Shown: one piece after another, positions 55,283 through 64,000 of the stretch | How positions within the stretch are numbered: the stretch's first letter is position 1 | Layout of the letters: every line of letters starts with the position of its first letter | Assembly (NCBI GenBank): GCA_019188255.1 | Contig: JAETXT010000007.1 | Location: 4,402,001 to 4,466,000, forward strand | DNA from: Verticillium longisporum | Taxonomy: Eukaryota; Ascomycota; Sordariomycetes; Glomerellales; Plectosphaerellaceae | Reading direction: 5' to 3' | DNA length: 64,000 nucleotides | Made by a program: the position numbers and the translations under genes | The notes under the pieces: model-generated | What the model was told of the DNA's origin: nothing | The model's database searches: none | What the model saw: the letters and a program-made list of their open reading frames with translations, nothing else

Positions 55283-56142
55283 AGCTGAGCGGGTGTGTTT
55301 TCTCGAGGTGTTGGTGGTTCATCTGGGTAGCATTTTGCATGCATACATGGCGCAGCGAATTTTGGGTTTTCGATTGAAAAAAGTCATGATGCATCAAACG
55401 AGACGGTTCTTGGTGACGACCATCTTGACCTAGTAGTTCATGGGCTGTCGTTGACATATTGATTATCATTTCTTGACCGATGTAACAGCAACGACAGGGG
55501 CAGGCCCGTGGAAGCTTTATCTACCGCCAACTCGAAGTCCAATAACGGTGTGGTGGCTAGTTCTCGGCCCGTACCGATGCGAAAACATCAGCCTCGCAGG
55601 AAGAGGCTTGCAGCTTGGCCGTGTACGCCGGCGTTCTTGGGCAATAAACATGGCCAGGCGCTATCATACCGTTGGATCCTTGGAAGCTAAAGCTGCGTGG
55701 GACCCCCGCGACTGTTCCGAACGCACGCCTCTTTTCCCGAGGGCGATGGTGCCATGGCCATTTCTACTCTGACATTTTCCGGCGTATCAGATTGGCAACC
55801 CAGACGAGGATGAAGTGTCTTGTATGGCTGTAGACGGAGACACGCTGATGAATTGTATTATCAAACGTTACAGGCACCAAGTCGGCTGTTGGTAGTCTGG
55901 TCCTTTTATAGCAGGTAGGCCGTAGCATACAGTTCCAGAATTATTCGAGTCAAACACGTCCTTCCTCGCTGTCGAGCAGGAGTCACAGTCACCTTGGCCA
56001 GGGAGCTTAGGATGGCAGACATACACTTTGACACTTGCGAGTCGATCTCATGGTACATTACAACCCCTCATTAATGGTAGCTCTATGAATTTAATCACAC
56101 AGCAACCGTCGTTAAAAATTGCACGCATCGTCCACCCGGCGC
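55283..56142. other. Intergenic between convergent genes (0.9 kb)
   Basis: This is the 3' flanks of the GT8-like gene (+) and the GPI-type protein gene (-). No gene, repeat or motif of note. Confidence 0.5.
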
Positions 56143-57106
56143 TTACACGCTCAGCATCAACGCCGCCGCCACGGCGCCCAGGCCCCCGACGATCCCAGTC
56201 CGGAGGGTCCCGGCGGCGTTGTCGTCGTCGTTGTTGTTGTCGTCGCTTCCGCCGTTGCTGTTCTCGTCGCCGCCATTGTCGCTGCCGCCGTCGGTCGCAT
56301 CACGATCAGGGACCTCATCGGGATCATCGCTGCCCTGCACGACACTCGAGGCGCGCACGCAGCGCAGCGCAGTCGACTCATCGCCCCACCTGAGCACCAC
56401 AGGCCAGACGTTTGTCACGGCCACGGCGTAGGCTTCCTGCGCGGCATCAGAGCCCTCAGCCTCGGCGCCGCTGGCGTGGGCGAAGAAGCGACCCGTCTCC
56501 GTGATGTTCTTGGGGACGCCTGCAAAGCGTTAGTAAGGTTTATCGTCAGGAGCCTGCATCAGGGTTCAACTTACGGAACGCCCAGCTGGAGACATCAGTC
56601 GAGATCCAGTCCTCGCAGCTGCTGGGCACTTCGACATCGCCGCTACACGCACCGGCCGCCTCGAGGTCCTTCTTACACGTATCGCTCAGCTCCTCGCAGC
56701 TGCCGTCATCGCCCTGCGCGTCCCGCGTGGCATTGGAGCTGAGGCCCCGCCAGACGGTGGCGCAGGCCTCGCCTTCAGGTGCAATGCCGTTGGGTGAGGC
56801 GAGGGCGAGGACAGTGAGCTGGGTAACATCATCGTCCGCAAAGGAGCCGGAACCGGCGTCATCGAGAGACACGTCGGCGGCAACAAGAATGCGGAGGCCC
56901 CAGGCGCCGGCGCCGTTGGCATTTGATGTGTCGTTGGTGCCAAACCCGGGGACGGGCAGCGAGGTTGTGGCGTTGGGTTGGGCGAGGGCGAGGCCAAAGG
57001 AGCGCGAGGGCAGGGAGTAAGGCGGCGAAGCGTCCGGCGAGCCTGTGGAGACGGAAGAGGCCACGGCGAGGGCGGCGAAGGGCAGGGATCGGATGAAGGC
57101 AGACAT
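56143..57106 (-). CDS. Small secreted, probably GPI-anchored Cys-containing cell-surface protein
   Basis: Exon 1 (57106-56575) and exon 2 (56519-56143) around a 55-nt intron give 302 residues. Residues 1-22 are a signal peptide. The mature part has several N-glycosylation sequons and about six Cys (EACATVW, GSCEELSDTCKKDLEAAGACSGDVEVPSSCEDW), spaced as in small disulphide-bonded fungal surface proteins. A long Asp/Asn/Gly/Ser-rich spacer leads to a C-terminal hydrophobic stretch (GIVGGLGAVAAALMLSV) preceded by small residues, as required for GPI attachment. No enzymatic motif is visible. I do not recognise a named family. A wall or membrane-surface role is inferred from architecture. Confidence 0.8.
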
Positions 57107-58756
57107 GATGCGTGTGTGACGCCCAAGGGGGGGATAGTTGGTGAGTTGATGGCGGTGCTGGGTGGTTTAAGTCTCTCTGGCGGTAATCTTGCCTATCGTC
57201 TGATGATGTCGTCGTTGATGGACCGTTGATATGGAGAGAGATCAGACGGAAGATGGGAATGAAAAAGGCTGGGAGCGCAGTCGAGCAGCATCTGGAGCAA
57301 CAGCTGATATATGTCCAGACGACATTGGGCCAACCGCTCGCTGCGCAGCCGCCCAACAATCCATACATGGGCACAGACACGGCCAGCCAGGCACAGGCAA
57401 TTCAGGTCCGAGGAGCCAAGGCCTCAAGCGGGCCATCGCCATCGTGTCAAGCCCTCGACCAGTGCCGCCAAGTACAGCACCTTGGCGCCATGGACCCCCG
57501 GCGCTGCGCCGTCCGATTCGGCGGCAGAAGCAAGCACGGGTCTAAAGTGACGTAAAGCTGGGGCCCGGCCGAGTTTTCAAGGGGGGGCTCATCGGGAGCT
57601 CGGGGCGTGTGGTGCCTGGCGGCGTCGGGTAGTTGATGGCCAGACGCACAGACTGGTCCAATGTTGATGGGGTGATGGCAAACACGGCAGACCTGCGGGT
57701 GGAGTGGTCCGGTTGGTGTTGTTGCACGATGGGACGCCGCGATTGGCAAGGGAGCAGGTTGTTGGAACCAATGTTTCGGGTCTTTTGGCGTCCAGGCTTG
57801 GTGTGGCTCGGCATTTGCATGCAGCTGACAGTGTTGGTGTGAGGGAGAGACCTGGTTTTTGATTCATCTCAGAGGACGAATACGAACGGAGGTGCAGGAG
57901 GCAGGAATCGCTTTCACTGTGAAGCTCGGTGTAAGTCGGCGAGAAGGTCACACCTGCCCGCTTGCTCTGATGGCGCTTCGTACCTTCCAACCTTGGGACC
58001 TCAAGGTAAGTCCCTTCCTTCGGACTTCTAGGTAAGTACCTGGGTCAGGCAATGTACCTTACCTTACCTAGGTACCTGGGTGGTAGGCAGGCGCATCTCA
58101 AGCAAAATGACGGCCGACTCGAAAGAGCACACATCTTATCCAGTCCATCCACATGGACTTTTTCACGACCGGTGGTGAAATCTCTGAGTGCGGTGAATAA
58201 AGCAAGGAGGTTGCAAGCCGATATGACTGTCTCACTTCCCCAGTCTTTCAGCAGTGACTGATCGGCAACACTACCACTGTGCCCAGCCGGATCTGAGAGA
58301 AACAACCACGCCCAAGCCGCCGAGCATGACCGACCGGCAACTTCACATTGCAGCTCAGAGGAGGCGCCTTTTCATGTTGGATGATTGGCAGCCGGGGGCT
58401 GGCTCGACTGGTAAACCATTCATGCAAAACTCTTCCTTTCTGGCTCCATCTCTATCGGATTATACCATCTACCATTTCATCTATCGGATATACTGTACTG
58501 TACTGCTACCAAAAAAAGCTGTCAGCGGAAATGCGCGCTGCTGCTGTTCCGTCCTGTCGGGGTTGACCCGTTGAATGCTACAATGCTTGCCGCCGCCCCC
58601 TGAAAAACGCCGTTGAGTGCCGATGCAACCATCCTGTCGTCATCGTGTTGAAAAAGTTTGGTGTAAACAAACACAAGATGCAAAAAAAAAGAGCGTCTCG
58701 AGGGAGGCTCTCAAGATCTCTATGCTCGCCCCCCAAGATCTGCCCAGTCGGTGTGC
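57107..58756. other. Intergenic (1.7 kb), no supported gene
   Basis: It holds the upstream region of the GPI-type gene and the 3' flank of the Cld1-like gene. ACCTAGGTACCTGGG-type words cluster at 58018-58092. The short open frames have no domain. Confidence 0.5.
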
Positions 58757-60249
58757 TCATGCCAGTCCCTTCTGACTATGGCTCCTTGTCTCGTCCATCT
58801 CCTTCCAGATATACTCATTGAAATCATCCGCGTTGTCGAGATACAGGTGATGGCCCGCCTTCTGCACGACAATCACCTTCGCCGAGCCATTCTCCCCCCG
58901 CTTCTCCTCCGCCGTGCCCTCAAGCAGCGCTCGTCTCTTTGCTGCCTTGAGTTTCTCCTCGGACGCCAGACCGCCAGCGACATCCATCCAGTCGTTCTCG
59001 CCGTACATCATGACGACGGGAATACCAGTCTCTTTCATCTTTTGCCCGTTCTTCTCCACCGTCTGCCGGCCAACACCCTCGATGCGGTCGATGATGGGGC
59101 TGCGCGCGTACGCCCCGGGCGCGAGGATGTATGGTAGCGCGTACTCGCCACTGCCCTTCTGCCGAAACACCGAAAATGCATAATCGTGCAGGGAAAGCGC
59201 CTCGGCTGTCGGTAGGTGGTTGAAGCGGCGTGACGTCCAGCCCGACACAATGCGAGGACCCAATGGGCCACTGAACCGCACAACGCTAAAGGGCGACACG
59301 TTGGCATCCCAAAGCCAGGCGAACCAGCCGGGAAGCGGTCGCTTGGGAGCATTGTTCGAGTTTGTCGCCGTCGCGCTCTTGACGCTCGCGTTGGCCTGGT
59401 TATGCGTGTCGTTGACAACGCTTTCTTGGTCCTGCGTAACCTCGTTCTCGAGCGTTGACGAACCCGGCTCCGGCATGGCTTCGTTGACGGCGTAGGGATC
59501 CGAGGGCACGCCGACGGGGGATGCGAGAATGAGCTTCTTGAGGTGGCCGGGATATTTCAGGGCATACGCCACGGAAAGGTAGCCGCCCAGGGAGTGACCG
59601 ATGAGGGTAAACTTGTCGATATTCCTGGCTTTCCTCCACTCCTCCAGTGCATCGACGAACCAGGCCTCCGCCTCGTCAATCTTGCCCTGCTTATCTTTGG
59701 CGTGCATCTTGAAGGGCGGCCTGGTCGAGTTACCCATGCCGAGCATATCTAGCGCGTACAGTTTCCAGCCTTTGCGTCGTGACAGGGGCTCAAAGTTCTT
59801 GTAGTAGAAACCCAGTCCGGCGCCGTAGCCATGCAGCATGACGAGGTTCTCCTCGACCTTTTCACCAACGCGCTCGACGGAGTATTCGTTGAGGGCGCGG
59901 TTCTGACCCGAGAGGCTCACCATCTGGGTCTTCCAGACGCGGGGTCCGAAAGGGTCGGACTGATCGGCCGGGTCGATGGTGGCATGTTCGCGGGCGTCCT
60001 TGAGGTAAGGGATGTGGGCAAGGACGTTCCGTTCGGCGGTCGAGGGACTGATACTGGACCACTGCAACATTGTTAGAAACCGTTTGATGCCGGCGTTCAC
60101 AAACAGCTCGCTGTGCCGTGGCGCAATACTGGTGGCGATCAACTTACCCATTGGTAGGCAGCTTCTTTGTAGCCCAGAGGAAAGTAGGCAAAGTTGGGAC
60201 GCGACGGCTTGGCCTTGTCGTCGACCGTCTTCTGCTGTGCCGTTGCCAT
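58757..60249 (-). CDS. Cld1/Ict1/ABHD5-like alpha/beta-hydrolase (cardiolipin or lysophospholipid acting)
   Basis: Exon 1 (60249-60148) and exon 2 (60061-58757) around an 86-nt intron join as YKEAAYQW|WSSISPSTAERN and give 468 residues. An in-frame upstream ATG at 60415-60417 would add 56 residues rich in Ser, Thr, Arg and Ala, resembling a mitochondrial presequence, so the longer form is plausible. Hydrolase landmarks: oxyanion region VMLHGYGAGLGFYYKNF; ALDMLGMGNSTRPPF; nucleophile elbow GHSLGGYLSVAYALKYP (Ser191); VVMMYGENDWMDVAGG with the acidic residue; and catalytic His in AGHHLYLDN, which also makes the HX4D acyltransferase-type motif (His438 to Asp443). Yeast relatives are Cld1 (mitochondrial cardiolipin deacylase), Ict1 and Ecm18. 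Which one this matches functionally is not decidable here. Confidence 0.88.
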
Positions 60250-61738
60250 TGTCTGGTGGGTTCTCCGCTGAACCTTTCTCTGTTGTGCGAGTTCGTCGGC
60301 GGTGGGGGCGCGAATAGTTGAGGTACTAGTAGTTGTCGTTCCGACGATGGACGAGGCGGCAGCGAAAGTGAGTCGCGACCCGTGCACGACGGCAGATGCT
60401 GAATGATGCTGTATCATGCCGGGTGGCGAGCGAGGCGGGAGGGCGCAATGGGGTACTTGTAGGTGAGGAAGAGCGGGTTGCGACTCGGAGACGGGGGCTG
60501 CGGACAAAACGCGGGACCAGGCTTGATGGTCGTGCCAGACCGATATGCGACAGAATGCGCGAGACAGAGACAGCCAGCACGACAATGCGCTCAGTAAGCA
60601 CTGGCACCAATGCGGATGCGACGAATGGGATGGCAGGTTGGGCCCAGTAGAACCCTGCCAACGAGGGCGTTTGACTCTCGCACTCGGATTTAGATAGCAA
60701 TGGTGACGCACTGGATTGCTTCCTGGGGGGCCAGGAATATGCGACTTGGGGTGGCTCTGACGATCTGGGTGGATGGACTTAAGCAACCGGAGTTTGGGGG
60801 GGGCGTGTCCGGGTTGGGCGGGCTATTGAGATGGTCCGTATCAGTCTTGTGTACAAGGGGGAAAAGTAGCCGAACGCTGCGGAGTTTGCGGTTGGGTTGC
60901 CGGAGATGGCTTGCTCAAAGGGAGGTTGTATGTATAGGAACACAGAGTGTAAAAGAAAGTCAACGTCGAACGCAGAAAGTATCGAGTCGCGAAAGAGAGA
61001 GGAGGAGAAAACACAAAAGCCAGGTTGCCATTGGGACATGGGGAGGCGAGGCAACCACGCGCACTTACACGGTTTTCGGCTATGTTGAGCTTTCGTTGAG
61101 GATAGCGGTCAGATGCGCAGATTTACAGGGGGTGTTAGAGGGGCAAGAGCGGCTAATGCGGGCCAGACACGGCCCCATAATACAATACCTGCTGTATGTG
61201 GCTGCCTGTACCTGGAGCGCTCTTTCCCTCTCGACGATATTGCCCCGATAGTTGCTTCCTCTGGTTTATCGGCTAGCGCTCCTGCCAAAGTCAATCCAGG
61301 CCACAGCATCGGGAAGGATCGCCCAACATGGCGCAGGTGGGTGGTAGGCAGTAGGCAGCGGACAGGCAACTCCAATCAGCACCTGTGACCAGCTGGCCGA
61401 GCAAAATCCAGCGAGACAAGGCAGGCTCCCGCGGCCCTGGAGCTAGCTTCCCAGCTGACTGACATCTGATCCTGGATCCAACCCAACCCACCTTCCACCA
61501 CCTCCAAACTCAACACCAACACCAGACATCCGCATTCATCAACGTCACAGAATTAACGCCCCCAGATGCCTCGATCGAGCCGTAGCTGATCCAATGCCGA
61601 GTGTCAGCTCACTGCATTGAAAGAATATAGCTCGCCTGCCAATTTCGGCTCGACGGTGGTCGTCCCGAGACCGCCCCCACAATCTCCATTTCTCTCCCTC
61701 TCGACAAGTCCTCGAGAAGCCCCGGCACACATCTTCAC
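60250..61738. other. Intergenic (1.5 kb) between divergent genes
   Basis: This is the shared upstream region of the Cld1-like (-) and Spo7 (+) genes, two lipid-related genes transcribed apart from each other. The first 170 bases may be coding if the upstream start of the Cld1-like gene is used. Nothing else is supported. Confidence 0.5.
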
Positions 61739-63097
61739 ATGGCCGACGACGTCGACTCGGTTGTTAAGGGAGCCCCTGCGCCCGGAAAGCATGCATCCGA
61801 TAATGTCGGGGGCACGAGCGGTGTCACGACCAACACTGGCAAGCACGGCGACCCACTGAGCCACACCCCGAGCTCCCCCTCCATGATCTACCTCAACCTC
61901 CTGGTCCTCGAAGCTTCTCTGCGCGCCCAGTACCTCGAACTGCGTGCTCGACGCCGCCACCATACCTTCTTCTTTGCCATACTGTCCCTGTGGATCGGCG
62001 GATTCGGCTATGCCCTGTTCTTTGCGCCACGCGAGGACGGTGTTGGCGTAGGAGGGTCTGTCTACTGGGGTGTTGAGACGATTGAGAAGCTCTGCTTTAT
62101 GGGAGGCATCATGACCGCTATTCTGGTCTGGGCCACCGGCATCTGGGATCGCGGCATCCGCTGGCCCAGACGCTGGTTCGCCATTTCTAACCGTGGCCTG
62201 CGCGGCTTCAATGCGAAGCTCGTTATCATACGACGGCCTCTGTGGGCCGAAGTTGGCTCTACTGTCGGCTTCTTCCTGACCTATGGTCTTTTCTCCCACA
62301 CGGCCAGTTCATCTTATCGCTACATTGATCCATCAATTCTGCGTGCCGTCGAGAAGGAGCTTCGCCTCACGACCGAGAAGCATCCCGCCCTGCCCATCCT
62401 TACCGAAGACGAGGAGAAAGGCGGCCACGAAGAAGATCTTGCCCCAGGAGGCGACTACGTCAAGCTGTTGCTGCTAGCCAAACCTTTCACGCCAACATTC
62501 CGAGAGAACTGGGAGCTGTACCGCACCGAATACTGGGAAAAGGAGAACGAGCGCCGCGCCCTCATCCTGAAGAAACTGAAGGAGCATGAGCGACGACTGG
62601 CCAAGGAGACCTGGGGCATATTTTGGTGGTTGCCTTGGCATCGTATGGAAACCGGACGCCCACGCTCCTCGACAATACTTCAAAGCCGGAATCGCGATCA
62701 GGATCATGACCCCGAGAAGCTCCATCCTCGAACTGCAGCCCTCGAGAAGCAGCACCGGCGCCGCGGTAGTAGCGTACGCCGGCGCAGCTCGACCAGCTCT
62801 TCTCGCAGCCCTCTGCCGGCCGATGGCGAGGATGCACCCGTCAGTCGCAAAGCCAGCACGGCCTCTAATGCTTCGGATAAGAAGAGACGGAACAAGCTTT
62901 CGACGAGCTCCAAGCCCAAGCGACCCAACGTGGAATCGAGGTCGGTGACACCGGACATTCCATCACCCCTAGCACGGGAGAGCAGCGTTGCTAGCGACGT
63001 GACATCATCGGATGTGGGAGGAGAGCGGATGCTGCGAAGCTCGTCGTCCAAGTCCAGCGTGGGCACGGGCCGGGATTCCAAATTGAGCGAAGCGTGA
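61739..63097 (+). CDS. SPO7: Spo7-like regulatory subunit of the Nem1-Spo7 phosphatase
   Basis: This single-exon frame of 452 residues starts at the ATG at 61739. The diagnostic conserved block is SPSMIYLNLLVLEASLRAQYLELRARRRHHTFFF followed by two membrane spans (residues 76-96 and 117-136) and GIRWPRRWFAISNRGLRGFNAKLVII, as in fungal Spo7. In yeast, Spo7 and the phosphatase Nem1 form a nuclear-envelope/ER complex. It dephosphorylates the phosphatidate phosphatase Pah1 and so controls nuclear shape and the balance of phospholipid and triacylglycerol synthesis. A helical Lys/Glu-rich region (YWEKENERRALILKKLKEHERRLAKE) follows. The C-terminal 140 residues are Ser/Arg/Lys-rich, low-complexity and longer than in yeast, as is common in filamentous fungi. 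The frame is intact. Confidence 0.92.
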   Translation: MADDVDSVVKGAPAPGKHASDNVGGTSGVTTNTGKHGDPLSHTPSSPSMIYLNLLVLEASLRAQYLELRARRRHHTFFFAILSLWIGGFGYALFFAPREDGVGVGGSVYWGVETIEKLCFMGGIMTAILVWATGIWDRGIRWPRRWFAISNRGLRGFNAKLVIIRRPLWAEVGSTVGFFLTYGLFSHTASSSYRYIDPSILRAVEKELRLTTEKHPALPILTEDEEKGGHEEDLAPGGDYVKLLLLAKPFTPTFRENWELYRTEYWEKENERRALILKKLKEHERRLAKETWGIFWWLPWHRMETGRPRSSTILQSRNRDQDHDPEKLHPRTAALEKQHRRRGSSVRRRSSTSSSRSPLPADGEDAPVSRKASTASNASDKKRRNKLSTSSKPKRPNVESRSVTPDIPSPLARESSVASDVTSSDVGGERMLRSSSSKSSVGTGRDSKLSEA

Positions 63098-64000
63098 TGA
63101 ATGACAATTGACGAGTCTCCAAGAGACGATTTTACGAAGCTTTATTCCCTCCATGCGTGTCGAAAGTCTTCCCAACTCTGATGAATCCAAAACGAGAAGC
63201 GCTTCTACCAGCTGGGCCTGAGAGACATCAAGCTGATGGCGTTACTGCCACGTTTTCTCCACTTGCCGCCGTGCTAGTCAGGTACCGTGGCGCTGCGTCA
63301 CGAATCTCGGTATCGGATCATACTTTGTGGGTTGCCCGTAATCCCCAAGACGCTCGGCAGCAGGCGCCGAGCCCGACACACTGGGTCTCGCGGCCTGGCG
63401 ACCCTCAAGCTCTCAGCTTGCGCTACTCGTGACGCGTCACCAACATCCCATTCAACCCATTTGAGGTGAGCCTTCTCATACAGCAGTGTTGCCAGAAACA
63501 TGGCTCGCTGCCAAGCCAGTGAAGTCCCTCCAAATTCGATCCCCGTTACTGCTAGTTCCCATTCAGTCCACAATCGGCAACCCCGGCCTGCAGCCCAGCC
63601 AGGTAGTTGGTCAATCTATGTATGGGAACCCTGCTTTGACATCATTGGGGTCTGTAGTCATTGCGCGTCTCCCCCGCCTCACGCGTCAAGCCTCATGCCG
63701 TCGGGGACAAGGTGGTCTGCGAAGAAAGCCAGGCGCGGTTTGCCAAGATGGCGATGCCTGCTGTTCCTCTTATACCACGCCCTTGCCCTTGCCATTCCCG
63801 TTCCCAATGACTGTGCTGTATTAACCTGGAAATTGCCCTCATTCGTATGCACGACTCTTCGTGGCCCAGACATACAAACGCCCTTGCTTCCTCGATTGGA
63901 GCATCAATAGCAAGCAGAACTTTGGGATAGCATGCCGGCGGCCGTTTCACAGGAAGCGGGCATCAGTGATGAGCTGGTGAAGCACTGCACGGCGCCTGAC
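63098..64000. other. Intergenic to the window edge, no supported gene
   Basis: This is the 3' flank of SPO7. The short frames on both strands lack any domain, and the sequence is cut by the window edge. Confidence 0.5.

Overview
The window looks like nuclear DNA of a filamentous ascomycete, most likely a Sordariomycete close to Hypocreales. The signs are short GT-AG introns (49-126 nt), GC-rich coding sequence, long gene-poor intergenic stretches, fungus-specific families (RTA1-like, Zn2Cys6, DUF221/OSCA, Spo7, two-subunit type I fatty acid synthase) and one AT-rich element that looks RIP-mutated. There are 16 protein-coding loci. I see no rRNA, tRNA or CRISPR.

Layout. 1-3518 (-): a Kelch-type propeller membrane protein cut by the window edge. 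4736-5295: an AT-rich terminal-inverted-repeat element. 5675-7347 (-): an unrecognised coiled-coil protein. 10794-13560 (+): an OSCA/TMEM63-type channel. 15320-16468 (+): an RTA1-like membrane protein. 17203-20550 (+): a Zn2Cys6 regulator. 21916-23840 (+): a secreted type-B carboxylesterase. 25050-26921 (-): a PPR-like protein. 27437-28043 (-): LSM4. 28440-29909 (-): guanine deaminase. 31401-37752 (-) and 40966-46683 (+): the divergent FAS1/FAS2 pair around a 3.2 kb shared upstream region. 49093-50056 (+): a MARVEL-like protein. 50980-52227 (-): a bZIP protein. 54003-55282 (+): a GT8-like glycosyltransferase. 56143-57106 (-): a GPI-anchored-type cell-surface protein. 58757-60249 (-): a Cld1/ABHD5-like hydrolase. 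61739-63097 (+): Spo7.

Several loci concern lipids: both fatty acid synthase subunits, Spo7 (regulator of the phosphatidate phosphatase Pah1), a Cld1-like lipase, and RTA1- and OSCA-type membrane proteins. Apart from the FAS1/FAS2 pair there is no evidence that they form a co-regulated cluster.

The most striking feature is how many otherwise well-conserved genes are broken. Single-base losses in short G/C homopolymers interrupt FAS1 (three times), the OSCA-like gene (twice), the PPR-like gene, the coiled-coil gene and probably the Zn2Cys6 gene, and LSM4 shows an apparent one-base gain. FAS1 is normally essential, so most of these are probably consensus errors. Separately, three in-frame TAG codons, at least one at a family-conserved Gln position, interrupt the OSCA-like gene (two) and the carboxylesterase (one). 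These are substitutions, not indels, and deserve their own explanation (sequence error, RIP-type C-to-T change, young pseudogenes, or recoding/RNA editing).

I did not find a convincing new multigene system. The best leads are the TAG codons, the inverted-repeat element, and a few unusual protein architectures.
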